NCBI GenBank assembly: GCA_030015575.1
Contig: CM057346.1
Location: forward strand, 115,487,899-115,551,898
Direction: 5' to 3'
DNA: 64,000 bases
DNA from: Agapanthus africanus
Lineage: Eukaryota > Streptophyta > Magnoliopsida > Asparagales > Amaryllidaceae
The notes under the pieces were generated by a model. That model saw only the letters and a program-made list of their open reading frames with translations. It did not search any database and was not told the DNA's origin. Shown piece after piece: positions 22,909-35,300 of this stretch. The position numbers and the translations under genes were made by a program. Numbering within the stretch: position 1 is the first letter of the stretch; the number at the start of each line of letters is the position of its first letter.

Positions 22909-24322
22909 AAAACTTCGAATTGACCGTGGGTTCAAAGCTTGAAGGAACTGACACTTTTCAAAAGATTTTAAAAGGCTAGGGTTTGAGGAGGAAGGAGGAG
23001 GGGGAGAGAACATATAAAAGAATGGTTTATGGTCATAATAACTATTCATAACCATTCTAATTTATTATGTGTATTCATTTTGGGGGCTTTGAAAAAAAGA
23101 AATTAAATGGTCATAATTCATTGTCATGAGAGGGTTAAAAAAAGATTTGACAAAAATAATTGTAAGATACAAAGTTTGACCATATGGCCTATAAAACAGC
23201 AGTGCAATGACTCGACCAATGGGATATTTATGCATGTTTTCTTAAAAGATTAAAAGTAAACAATTTAAAAGGTAAACGTAAAAAAATCAAATCCTCAAAC
23301 CAATTATTTTTCCTTAAATAAACCAAATTCTTTTTTCAAAATTTTCTTTTCAAAACAAAATCGAAAAATTCTTTTTATTCAAAAACAGCAAAATAAATCT
23401 GTTAAAATATTCTTTCAAATCTCACTTCTTTTACAAAAGGAATCATTTCGAAACAAATAGATTTTTTTAAAATTTAAAAACGGTATAGTAAAAACTCGGT
23501 CATTACAACCCGAGTGAGCACATGACTGGATTTCTGGACCACTTGGCCTAACAATCGCAGACCGAGCAGGGTTGACTATCTCGCCTTACTGTGATCAGAT
23601 TTAAACCCGCCAAGATACGAACACAAGGCTAAATATCTGGTTCATTTGTATCAGCGACCTTAAACCAAATTCAGTCATAGGTATCCTCGACCATATCCTG
23701 ATCGACACAATGCGTTATTGAAGATTTGTGCGTCGATGATGAGACCGAAGATCATCCCTCTTCTTATCTCTTAGTTGCTTAGATCAGAGAAGACAACTAA
23801 AGCATACCGGTTCGAGGAGGGCTGGACGTCAAGGTCTCGACAAGGCCTCGATGGTTGCCGACGATGATCGTCGGAGTCCTAGGTTATCATACGCTAAGCG
23901 GCTGTAAGAGCCTTAAGATAAAACCTACAATAATTGATTTATTGAGAGAGAGAGAGATCTTTTCTTCATTCTGGACTCCGGCTTTTACAGGGTTTAGGAT
24001 TTGGTAGGAAACCGTTCCATAATCTTAGATTTTTACCAATCAAAATCAATTAAGCACGTGCTCCATGCTGAAGTCATTCTTTTCTTAACAACTTTCACCC
24101 AAATATATATTCAATCTTATCTTAATTCGGGTGGAATCTTAAATGGGCTTTACTTCTTTTTATTCGGCCCTTTTGTGCTTAAAACCAGCCTATTCAAGCC
24201 GATTATTTTTTACACAAACAAATGATCAACCACAGTTAAATTTGTCAAAATTCAAGTCTAATTAAAAAAATTTCTCTTCTATGCAACCAAACAACCCGGA
24301 GCTAACTAGAACAACGGTGAAC
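22909..24322. other. non-coding, AT-rich
   Basis: No gene, LTR border or tandem repeat could be supported apart from a short (GA)n run near 23945-23957. Confidence 0.5.
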
Positions 24323-24330
24323 ATTATTCC

Positions 24331-24958
24331 TAGAGCTGTCAATAAATAACAACCCGTGACCCATTTGACCTGTGCGATGACCTATAATATATCGGTCATG
24401 GATAAAAAAATTTACAAACCGTTTAAGAGTTACCTGTAGCCAGCCCGCTCTTGTAAAAGTATCACGGATCGACCCAGCCCACGGGTTCTTGAGATTTACC
24501 GGTTCGTTGACTCGACCCGCAAGTTCGTAGGTTTTACCTGGTCAGCAGTGAAAATACAGAATCAATCAACTTATTATATTATTTCTAGAGTCATTTTCAA
24601 TAAAAAAAATTATGTTAAAGTTATATTACCAATATTAAGGCGTTCTTAGGATGCACATTATATCATCTTTAGTTATGTTAAACCTTAAAAAGTCTTAAAA
24701 CAAATTTCTTACATTAGATCGCAAACCATCTTGAAAACGAACGTAACAAAACAATATAAGTTACCTATTAAACCCGTTTAACCGCTACCCGTTTATCCAT
24801 ACACGGTTACCCACACACCCGTCCGCCGTATAGGGTTAAGTGATGGGCACAACAATTATCACTCGTTTAAATACAGGTATTTTTACCCATATCCATTTTA
24901 CCCGTCATCCGCAATGACCAGGCCGCTGGTGTCCCTACCCGCCCATATGACACCTCTT
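24331..24958. mobile_element. non-autonomous hAT element (MITE)
   Basis: Flanked on both sides by the exact 8-bp sequence ATTATTCC (24323-24330 and 24959-24966), the target-duplication length of hAT transposons. The ends are TAGAGCTGTC and, in reverse complement, AAGAGGTGTC; these match at eight of ten positions and fit the hAT consensus TAGRGGTGTC. The interior is non-coding with repeated AACCCGTGACCC/TACCCGTTT-like text common to this MITE type. Confidence 0.85.
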
Positions 24959-24966
24959 ATTATTCC

Positions 24967-27143
24967 TCTTGTAAACCATCATTTACCAACCTACAAAAGA
25001 AACATACTAGTTCTTACAATAAAACTTTATTTTCCAGAGTCAGAGCTCGCCCGGCTCAATTTCCGAAGGGGTCTCATTCCAAATGCCCTCATGAATTGGA
25101 GGAGGAGAAGACCTTTTCAATCTCACAGTAGAGCTTGGGCATGATAAGATACAATGGAACAGGAAGCAAATAAAGGAAAGGATAGTACAGAATTTAAGGT
25201 TCTTGAAATTCAAAGTGGTGTTCAACTTAACACAAGAGCCATTACCTTGGGATTTGAATATGTCAAATCTTGGGTTCCACAGGGAATAAAGGGTAGGGGA
25301 TAGATGCTCCCCTTCCAAAGACATCATTGGGTGTTCAAAGAAGGCCACGCTTAGTGATCATTTAGAACTCATGCATCAAAGTGGGAAGAAGAGGAAAATC
25401 GAAAGAGTTGGAGCTTGGACCCTTTCTCCTTGCAAAAAGTTGGATGAATATTAACCACTCTATTTGACTAGACAAGTTATATGGTGGAAAGATAGATGTT
25501 CCAAGTGCTTTTAAGCTCCTAAATGATGGAATAAGAAGCTTTAAAGATGATAATGACATTTCATGTATTCCAAATTGGAGATGTTCGACCCTGAGAATTA
25601 GCGAATCCAGAGGATGGTTCAAATTTAAGTTTACCAAGAATGTTCATGCACTTGAATGTGCACAGTATGAATCTCTGCATTCATGTCAGAGGTGAAAATG
25701 AGGGTGTTAAAGGCTTGTGCGGTCATGTGTGGTTTGTATAGTGTGAATCCCTGCAAGCCAACCTTTTGTATATTGTGAATCTCTACAAGAGGCTTTATGA
25801 TAAGCCTCGGTTGTGTCAGCCAATAGTTGCGCCTTGGTGCCACAGCTATGGCTCATTGTTTGGAGATTAGATGTCGAGTTTGGCCTTTAGGTATCTGTAC
25901 TAGTTATGTTTTAATGTGAACTTGGCTATCGGCAGATGTTTTTGTAGCATGAGCGTGCCTTGTAACCTGACTCATGAGAAGAACATGTAAAATGCCTTGT
26001 ATATACAATAACATAATATTTAAACTAAAATTCAGCGTTGGAATTTTCGTGGGCCTCGATATTTATTCGTGGATCAAGAGGGCCAGTGGGCCCATTTGTG
26101 GGCGCAGGACAACATCCCGTTAGAAAATTTTCCCCTCGCGATCTTTAGAAATTCCTTGACAAATTATTTTGCATATGTTTTTTCCTACTTGGTAGAGATT
26201 TGAAAATTTGTGACCGTTTCTAATATTATTGCGTTATCTTTGTTTTTGGCAACGACAATTAAAGCATTCCATTTCCGTCTGATCCAATTTCGGGGTATTT
26301 ATGGCCGATTACAGATTCTCTGGATTATTGTCTCACGATTAAATTTCTATTTAATAGTCATTTCCATTCTTGAAGAAAGATAAAAAGAAAACTCCTTTGA
26401 TCTCTAGAATCACCCTTCTTCTGCAATAATCTTTTCTTGGCTCTGACATCAGAGTATTCGAAATAGTTTGCAAGTTCATGTACCCATCGTGGTGAGTGTA
26501 AATCCACGATGAAGGCACCGGATTATCCTAGGAGTCAGACCGACATCATCTTTTCTTGGCTCTGATATATCAGAGTATTACTTATTTCGGCTTTTATTTA
26601 TCTTTATCTTATTACCACAGGGGAAAGGGGTTGTGGCTCTCCTTTTTCTTTCTCCAGCATGCACCAAATATATGAGAAAAGCTTATGAGACCCTCCAAGA
26701 GGCTACCGATGCTTAAAGAAGCAAGATATTTATCAAAGAAAACTACCAAACTAGAATCATCCCTTGCTCATATTCAAAAGAACTATCAAACTAGAACCAT
26801 CTTATTAATATTGCCAATCAGTTCATTCTTTTCCAAATGTATGAATGCACTTGAGCTAGCGAGCTAAATGCTAGTTTTAAGCATAAACTATTGCTAATGA
26901 TGCTAGTAACATATATACTCATAGTTGTAATCTTCAAAGCCCTAGCTATCTACAAAGCTTGATCAATCCTTGATTTGGCATCCATATTCTCCCATGAACT
27001 CTTATATTGGTTGGAAAAGACACAGCCCCTTTCCCCACCACAGACTGCTGATTCCCAAAAGTACCGGCCTTAATTAACCAGCCACCCATCAAATTTAAGA
27101 CAGAATCCAAAAGGTTAAAAATGATTCAGAAAAAGAAGAAGGT
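24967..27143. other. non-coding host DNA with weak coding-like stretch
   Basis: No gene is supported. Around 25040-25640 the plus strand has broken coding-like text and the minus strand two short open frames, with no recognisable domain. Around 26440-26620 a partial repetition (TTTTCTTGGCTCTGA...ATCAGAGTATT) occurs twice, about 120 bases apart. Confidence 0.4.
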
Positions 27144-27666
27144 AAATTGTCAAAAAAGGCCCGGCAGAGTTTTCCACTGTCAAAAAATCCTTCACCTGAA
27201 GAATCCCGCGTCAAAATCCTCTTGGAAAAGTTTTCCGCTATCAAAAACCCTATGCCTGCAATATATGTATAGTTGCCTACATATCTAGTTAGTTAACTGA
27301 TCCAATGAAATGCTTTCTTATATGAGACAAATGAGACACACTCTATAACGTCCTATCCCCGTATGTTTCGCCGATTCAGACCGTTCACCGTAACCCGCAT
27401 GTCATGCATACCTTACGTATCAATTTTCATGAGATTTCTACATCTCTAGCACATGCGATCAAGTGAACGAAAAATGAACGTCTCTCGGTAGTCTGAAAAA
27501 TAATATCATCAATCATGCGTGTTAGAGATGTAGGAATCTCATGAAAATTGAAACGTAGGGTATGCGTGACATGCAGATCACGGTGAACGGTCTGAATCGG
27601 TGAAATAACGGGGGGCTGGATGTTATAGAGTGCGTCTCATTTGTTTCACATAAGAAAACGTCTCGC

Positions 27667-27712
<46 letters not shown>

Positions 27713-27819
27713 CAGGGGGTCATGACAGCGGAAAACTTTTCCAGGGGGTTTTGAGAGATTATTTGGGCCGGGCATGGGTTTTGACGAGGGAAAACTTTGC
27801 TAGCAGTTTTTGACAATTT
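27144..27819. mobile_element. foldback / long-inverted-repeat element
   Basis: The two halves are diverged reverse complements. The outer arms begin AAATTGTCAAAAA and end in its complement, and share AAAGTTTTCCGCT-like blocks. The inner arms (about 27322-27460 and 27515-27655) share TCTATAAC, CCGATTCAGACCGTTCACC and TTTTCATGAGATT. A (TA)n run at 27671-27710 sits in the right half. No transposase is encoded. The structure resembles a foldback MITE; the superfamily is undetermined. Confidence 0.8.
27671..27710. repeat. (TA)n microsatellite
   Basis: About 20 TA units within the right arm of the foldback element. Confidence 0.95.
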
Positions 27820-28018
27820 TCCCAAAAATAAATAATTACTAAAAAGAGTATACGAAGAATAAATTAGGACATAAGAAATGCCTGTCAGAGTCTTCAGAAC
27901 ACTTTATTCAGGTTCATAAAGTGAGTTGTCATTATATACCAAAATTAAACTAAAAATAAGATTTGAGCTAATATAATATTGTAGAATAATTAGAGCTCTT
28001 TACACCATACAAGCTGGG

Positions 28019-28026
28019 TATATAAA
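28019..28026 (+). promoter_or_regulatory. TATA box of the HIPP gene
   Basis: TATATAAA about 156 bases upstream of the ATG at 28175, with a pyrimidine-rich leader containing CTCTCTCTTGAGCTCTC. Spacing fits a transcription start near 28050. Confidence 0.7.
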
Positions 28027-28174
28027 AGCCTCAACCAACTACACATAATTAGCATCAAACTACCAAAGTTCCTCTCTCTTGAGCTCTCTGCCTCTATAAC
28101 TTGCCAGGGATATTCTAACTCTACCTCCTCACATAAAAGGACGCTTCAATAAACCAACCAAGATTAATTAGTGC

Positions 28175-29302
28175 ATGGCCAAAGAAGAAGACCTCAAGGT
28201 GAGAAACAAGCATCTCTCTCTCTCTCTCTATGAAGAACACGTACTATTGCCATTTAACTGCTTCATATGTGCTAAATTCGTGTTTCTTCTGTCCAGAGAG
28301 TCGATTTGAAGGTCACCGTCAACTGCTGCGATGGTTGCAAAAGAAAAGTTTTGAAGGCCTTGAACATTAAAGGTGTGGTTCCTTCTTCTTCTGCTCCGCT
28401 TTAATAAGAGCGAAAGAATTTGAGAGAATTGTTGTTATTCATGATAGAAAAGAGCTTAATATAGAAGTCTCATGTAAGAATAATCCAGCAGAATATATTA
28501 TATTAAATATAGCAATGTATACTACTATTTTTAATAAGCTCCACTAAAGAAAAGTAGTCATATGTACAATTCTTGGCTCTTGATTATTTTTCCTCTTCAC
28601 GGGTGCTGTTTTTTCTAACTTACAAAACGATTTTTGTATACTCCAGGCGTTTTGAAGACCGAGATTCATCCAACTCTTCCCAAAATCACTGTCACTGGAA
28701 ATGTCGACGTGCTAACACTCATCAAGAAGCTGTCGAAGATTGGCAAGTCGGCCGAGCTCTGGCCTTCTGTGTCAGCGGCAACAAATCCAGAAAAAGAAAT
28801 CAAACCTGAAAAAACAATAGCTAAGGAGCCGGACAATATTAACAATGAGAAACAGAGAGCTAAAGAAACCAAAGCCTATGACCAAGAGAAAAATGAGAAA
28901 TCCAAATCTAACACAGGGAACGTCTCAAACTCCACTGACTCTAAGAAAAATAAGGAAGCCAAAATAAAAGAAAACGAAGAAGGCAATATCATCAGAAGCG
29001 ACAAAATCAAAGAAAATGCTCCTGAAGACATGAAGGGCCCGAATCCGGATACAGTCACAAATATCCCTCAAATGAGCTGCCTTACAAACCCAAACATAAT
29101 GCCGCCTCATCTGCAGGGTTACTATCCTCCAATGCAGCTAAATCATCAAGTTCAGGTTCCGTATTATGCCATGAACATGAATGCTTATGCAGCTTCACCA
29201 ATCTGCCATTGCCAATTGCCCCTATATCGCCCACCGCTACCGGCTACCGGCTTCGCCGACTACTTTAATGATGAGAACACTGTGGGATGCCATGTAATGT
29301 GA
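28175..29302 (+). CDS. heavy-metal-associated isoprenylated plant protein (HIPP)
   Basis: Three exons, 28175-28198, 28297-28372 and 28647-29302, with GT-AG introns in phases 0 and 1, give 251 residues. The N-terminal HMA domain (residues about 9-70) starts VDLKVTVNCCDGCKRKV, whose C-x2-C pair binds soft metal ions such as copper, zinc or cadmium. It continues VLKTEIHPTLPKITVTGNVD, as in the conserved single-HMA HIPP group. A lysine/glutamate/asparagine-rich linker follows (about 75-165), then a proline/tyrosine/methionine-rich segment, and the protein ends C-H-V-M. That CaaX-like box would allow farnesylation and membrane or nuclear attachment; histidine at the first 'a' position is less usual. 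The frame is intact and it is the best host gene here. The exact HIPP number cannot be assigned. Confidence 0.92.
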
Positions 29303-30844
29303 GGAATTTCTAGTCTTTGATGTTAACTCAAGTTGATGTTTCATGTTGCATCTAATGAATCTTGACCAGGGAAAGAAATTGCACAGCAAGTCTTTCTGTC
29401 CTGTTTTGAATAGAAAGTGAGGTTTAGTGCAAGGGGAATATTATGGCTATTGGATTAGTGGTTGCGTTAGTTCTTTGATAGTTTCCTTGCATGTTGTTTA
29501 TGGAAAAGGAAGAGCCTGAGAAAGGGATGGTTGGTTCTTTGTTTGGTTCAAGAGCCTTGTTACATAAGGCGCCGTAGAATAAAGCAGCAAAGGCATCGCC
29601 TCAGTCATGAATCCATCGGAAGCTAACTAAATATTTCCGAGTTCGGATTCTTTAGAAAGTTCGTCAAAAGTATGAATCCATCACCAGGGCTAATCTTTTT
29701 GTGCATGTATCCACAGTTAACACATGACATTATGTCCCGCACTTGTATTTTCTCTCTTTTTGGTGGTTACCCATAAAATTAAAATAATACGAAAAAGTGT
29801 AGAAATTAAATAAGTAGGAAATATTAGAAAAGTCCACAAAGAAAAGATGGAATCATTCCAAGTTGTCTGATAAAAGAAATGGAATGAAGTAAGAAAACTT
29901 TGGTCATGCCCACTAAATATTTTCGCTTTTGCATTTAAACCACACTAAGACTTGAGGGTAAGAAGAACGGCGGTATGCGTGGCACAGAAAATACTTCAGC
30001 TTCGCACGGCTTGAAACAACAGAAATGGAGAAGTGGTAATTTAATGATATCAATAAATTTGAATGATGCATGATGAAAAAATAGAGCCATAATTTTATTT
30101 TATTTTAAATAAGTAGCGAAACGAAAACAACCCGCTTTCGTTGGTGGCCCCGGTGGGATAAAATCTATCCTGGTTCGGCTTCATAATACACCGCAGCACT
30201 TCATTCCACCCTTCGTGCGGGCACAAATCATTCACCCACATGGTGGATCGAATGGCGTCTACCACAGAGGCGGTGATATGCCGCATGAAGAGGCTGACAC
30301 CAACAAATTCAGGAGTCCAGCGAAAAAAATCGAGCCCCCTGCAAAGTTCTCCTCAGGAACCCACCTCCTCGCAAGGGGTGGGACGGTGGTGGGAGTTTCC
30401 CTGTTGTGTCAACCCTTGCTCTATAGAGTTCAAACCAAACGCTTCAATCATGAGCATCAACAACAAGAAGCGAGAGAAAGTCACCCAACCACCCCTTCAC
30501 CTAAATAAGGAGGTAGTTTCATGAAAACAAGAACAAGAACGAAATCCGATGAGGAGAGGAGGGCGTCACTAAGAAGAACAAGGAAGGATGTTTATCGAGA
30601 AACTCAAAAATCACTCTTTATACAAAAGGTCAGAAAAGGCCCTCGGCCTAGGGTTTCGCAGCTCTATGTCTAGGGTTTCTAGCCGCCAGCGCCGGGATTA
30701 TCGTCGTCATTGCCCGCTCCTGGGGTGGGGATGGAGTCTTCCCTCACCCCAGGCCTCAACTATGAAACAACAACCAATTTTTTTTTTGGCATTTCTTTGG
30801 GGTTGGCTTCCTGGGGTTCTGAGGGGATGGAGATGGTCTTCGTG
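29303..30844. other. 3' flank of HIPP and unassigned DNA
   Basis: An AATAAA at 29578-29583 may serve as the HIPP polyadenylation signal. Between about 30100 and 30840 the sequence is more GC-rich with short open frames on both strands (for example 30215-30524), but no recognisable domain, so no gene is called. Confidence 0.4.
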
Positions 30845-31421
30845 ATGAGAAGAAGGGAGGTAGATCCGGTCAAGTGTTGGCCGGATTCAGTGATTAAGGT
30901 GCTTGATCCGGTCAGGTGGTGGCCGAATCCGGTGATTAGGGGCTTGATCCGGTCAAATGGTACGCGGATCCGATCTTGAAGAGGATGGAGCCGGACATAA
31001 AGAGGCTAGATTCGGTGATGGGAAGGTCGGATCCGATCATGGATAACTGGATCCGGCGATATAGAGTCCAATCCGGGGAGAAAATGGTTGGAACCGGCGA
31101 AGTGAGACCAGGTAGATGATCGTGTGGAGTTTAATCCGACAATGTGGAGGCCCGTTCAAAAGTACGGAGTCCAATTCGGCGATGTGGAGGCCCGATCAGA
31201 AGTGTGGAGTCCGCTTCGGCGATGTGGAGGCCTGATCGAAAGTGCCGAGTCCAATCCGGCGATGTGGAGTCTAGATCTGCAGTGCGCCTGATCCGGCAAT
31301 GTGGAGGCCCGATCAAACGTGTTGAGTCCGCAGCGATGTAGAGGTCTGATCAGAAGTGCAGAGTTCGCGGCGATGTAGAGGCCTGATTGGAAGTGTGGAG
31401 TCCGATCCGTCTATGTGGAAG
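30845..31421. repeat. degenerate ~40-bp tandem repeat
   Basis: Variants of GATGTGGAGGCCCGATC followed by AAGTGTGGAGTCC and TTCGGC recur many times, best conserved at 31130-31415 and weaker (GATCCGGTCA forms) at 30860-31080. It lies directly against the gypsy LTR at 31422. Confidence 0.85.
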
Positions 31422-32241
31422 TGATGGAGCACTGGATCTCTTTGAGATGTTGTCTTCCGACGATCTGCCGACAATGTTGGCGAACGGCTGAGATTGGATT
31501 TGAGAATTATCTCATGAGGCGTGTGGATCTCAATGGGTTTGGTTTGGTGTGAAGCCGAGCTACCTGCAAAGGATTCCTGGGGTGGTTGTACCACCGTGGA
31601 CCCTCCGATGCTCAAGTTAGTCGAGGTATTTAGGCCGAGTAGCGGCCTATTGGATAAGAATTGCCGTACCTGAGTCGTCTGAGAGAGAGGTTTATATAGC
31701 GGCAGCCATGGGCAAGCAGGCACGAGATTCTCGCCGGTCGTTACGCTCCTGGCGTTGCGCCTGCGAGAATGGCGGGATCCCCCATTAATGACGAGATACA
31801 CTCGTTAATAGGGGATGCGACGGCGTGGAACGCGGGATCGTGGGGCCGCGGATATCTCGCGTCTGGCGAGATTCGTGGAGCCGTGGCGGAGACGCCTGTG
31901 ATCTGCGTTTTGGGTCGCTCAATAGGACTGAGGAAGCTTAGCTCGGCGGGAGGCTTGGAGGCGAGTGGGAGGCCGAGGAAGCTCGGTTCTGTGATAGCTC
32001 GGAAGCGAGTTGGGAGGGCTGAGGAAGCTCAGCGTGTAGGAGGGCTCGGAGGTGAGCCAATGGTCGTATATCTACCGACCACATGAATGTTCAGGGAATC
32101 CTCGAAGGTTGGGTCCAGGCAGCAGGACGATGGCCCGGGGATGCTTCCAACGTGTAGTCCTTGCCCTGTTTTCGTGTGCATCGAGATACGTCTTCTGCCA
32201 CGTGTCATGATCTGGGGAGCTTCCACTTATGAGCATCATCA
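31422..32241 (-). repeat. 3' LTR of a minus-strand gypsy element
   Basis: On the minus strand it begins TGATGATGCTC directly after a PPT and ends CTCCATCA, the same ending as the LTRs at 9916 and 13938. A TATATAAAC core lies at about 31700 on the minus strand. The rest of the sequence differs from the 9916 family, so it is a related but distinct element. No partner 5' LTR is in the window. Confidence 0.75.
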
Positions 32242-32258
32242 TTAGCCCCCCACTCTCG
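32242..32258 (-). promoter_or_regulatory. polypurine tract
   Basis: Reads CGAGAGTGGGGGGCTAA on the minus strand, directly before the LTR start. Almost identical to the PPT at 13922-13937. Confidence 0.85.
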
Positions 32259-32369
32259 TCCCGACCTATTTATGGGTCGGGTCGAGAGTGGTCTGATCGG
32301 TCATCCGGGCTCAGTTCGTAGTTGAACACCTCGTCGGCACGGATTCCCGAGGTAGTTAGACGTATCTTT

Positions 32370-35300
32370 TGATGTCAGTGACGAGCAGCCCAAAGCGTAA
32401 CGTCAATATTACAGACCCAAGCGTCCGTGATGACTGGGAGTCGAACCCGGTATGGTGATTTTATCCCGAGCGAGGTGCTGAACGCTCATACAGATTTCTT
32501 TTAGCACCCTCACATTTAGGAGGTTGACAGAGGACCCGTTGTCAACTAAGATTTTCCTGATCTTGATGTCATGGCATTATCCGGTGACATACAGGGGACG
32601 GTTGTGCTCGCACATTCTGAAGAGGAGATCTTCATCGCCGAAAGTGATGTCAGCTGTGTGCATTTCTTCCAGCTCGTCCTTCATCTTTTCTTCGGCAAGG
32701 AAAGCTTGAAATTGCTCGTGCTCTTGCAGTGCCATGATCAGAGAATCTCGTGCCTCTTTAGACAACAGAAGGGCATCCAAAACGCTTAGCTCTGAGGGTA
32801 TCTTCCTCAGGTCGGCTAGGACATTGTAATCCACTTTGTTTTTCTTGGGCAGGTCCTTGGCTGCTATCTCTTCGACGACTCGATCATCGAGGACGATATC
32901 CTCAGGGACTTTTTCCTTCCCCTTTTTTTTTGTTCGATCTCTTGTTTGTAGGTCCGAGATTCTTTTTGGGCAACGTACGACTACGCAGCTGAATGTTTTC
33001 ACAGTTCTTTATCTCTTCCTCTTTTTCTGAGGTGGATTCCTTGAAGAGAGGGTTGAGGGCTATTTCTTCATCAGAATCACTTCCGAAGGTAAGAACTTGC
33101 GATTCCCCGGAATCAACCATGTGACAGTTGCCGACGGTTCTTTTATGCTCATCCGTCGTGTTTTCCTGCTCCTGACGAGTTTTGCGCTTCATTCGCTTGA
33201 AATGTTGTTGGTGAGCAACGTATCCTTGCCACTATTTTTTAAAGGCCGTGCATTCTTCGGTACGGTGTGCAATCTTCTGATGGTATAAGCAATAATTAGG
33301 ATGTACATCCGCTTCGTCAGGGTGTAACCGCCAAGAGTATTTCCTTTGAAAAATGGCAACCTCATTCCCATTAACAGGGCTTTAGCGAACCGTTTGTCTT
33401 AAGCCTGCTTTTGTCTACCGCGGGCGTGCTTCGATCTGGTCGGAGTGCTTTGTGACTTATCTCTACCATGACTTCTTTAACTTGATGTCGATGCCTGGCC
33501 CTTTCTAATGTGGCCATTTCACGCTCTTGATCATCTTTGCTCTTCTGACGGGCTTCGTTCAGCAGCATGTCAATCATCTCGTCTGACGGTTCTAAGGATT
33601 TTGGCACCGATCCTGCCCCTGGCTCCTCTATATTATCTTCTGATGCCGAGTGAGCTTCTTCGTCATTTATTGGTGAATGAGAGATCATGTGACAACTTGC
33701 CACATAATTTTCTTCTGACGAGTCTTCTCCCTCATCATTGTCATTATCTCCACCCTCAAGGATATGGCTGAGAAACTCTTGGAATGTGACCGGGGTTCGC
33801 GCCTTCTGGTTATATTCCCCCAATGCGTCAATATGCCTTTGCAGGTCCGTGCGCTTGTCATCAGGCTGTGCGGGCTTATTGGTTTTCTTCTTTTTCTTTG
33901 ATGACTTTGATGGCTGGGCCTAGGTATTTTGCCTATCGCTACCAACTCTCGGCGTCGGGCGCAGTTTCAGCATCCCCTCAATGATCTCTGGCTCCAGCGG
34001 GCTTTTCCATCTAATTGCCGGACATGCCTGAAGATCTTTGAGCTTTCTCTTAGTCTTGTCGGAAAGAACAACTTCCCATGGTGCTTCCTCTATAAATGAG
34101 CATGATGCCCCCGGCGTGTCCACCTTTTTAGGAGCGTGCGGTTGTGGCGGGTTTACCTTCCAGTTTTCAGACAGTGCGAATTTGCCTTGTTGGTACTGGT
34201 CCTCAATCCAATTTTTGAAGACGAAGCAATTTTCGATTGGATGGCCTACTATTCGGTGGTAAGGGCAGTAATTGGGATTGTTGACGTCGCCCGGTTGTAG
34301 TGGGCATCTCGGATCTGGTAGAGTGATAAGCCTGTTTCGCACCGCCGGTTCGAACAGTCTTCTTGTTTTATCCTGAGGGAATGAGTAAGGACGTCTCAGC
34401 TTTTCTCCGAGTGATCGTTGTCTATCGTTTTGGCGAGCAGCTGGTTTCGGATCACTCGGCTGTTGCTGCGCGTTGGCGATGAAGGTCACTTTCCCTTTGC
34501 CCTTTTCATTTCGAAGCTCCGTTTTCGAGGAGAGCGGTCTATGGCCTATCTGGTCCATTTGAACCAACTTGTCGATCAAGGCTTGGAAAGTGGTTGGTTT
34601 GAAAAACATCATAAACTGGGATATAGTCGCTTGCGGGTCAAGGGTCCCTACAAACATGCCCACAGTAGGAGCTTCTTCTATGCGTTGTTCGCATCTCGAC
34701 CATAGGTTCCGCCACCGAATTGAATACTGAACCCAAGTCTCTCCTGACTTCACCCTGGCATTGATCAATGCCGTGATCGGGGTGCGTTCGCTGGCGCTTG
34801 CGAAACGCTGGGTGAATAGAAACTCCATTTCTGTGAATGTTTTGATGGATTCATTCGGAAGCTCCGAGTACCATTCAAATGCTGTCTCCGCTAAGCTGCC
34901 GACGAATTGGCGAAGCAGCAGTTTGTCGTCACCTCCAGTATTGCCGCATAGAGCCCTGAACTGAGCGAAGTGCTGATGGGGATTGCTTGTCCCCTTATAC
35001 ACGTGAAATTTAAGGATCGTGTATCCTGGTGGGTACTTAATTTGATCGTACCAGCTTGAATAGGGTCGCCCAGTTCTGACAACTTGGCCAGCGACTACGC
35101 TTGCCTGATGAGCTCGTATTTGTTGAGCTATGTAGTCATCAAGCGCAGCTTTCGAGATCGTCTCCTCCCTGGCTGTTGATAGAGCCGGAAGAGGGTTCGA
35201 TATTTCCCCTCCGTTGTTTTCAATGATTATTAGGGGATCTTCGGTTGGAGGGTCCGGCCGGATCATCATCCCTACCATATCTTGGAACAGGAGCGCCATT

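Noticed and set aside
25040-25640. Possible degraded host gene or antisense frames
   Set aside because: Coding-like text is broken and matches no family I can name; only noted as weak.
30215-30845. Overlapping short frames in GC-richer DNA
   Set aside because: No domain, no splice-consistent structure, and they overlap in several frames.
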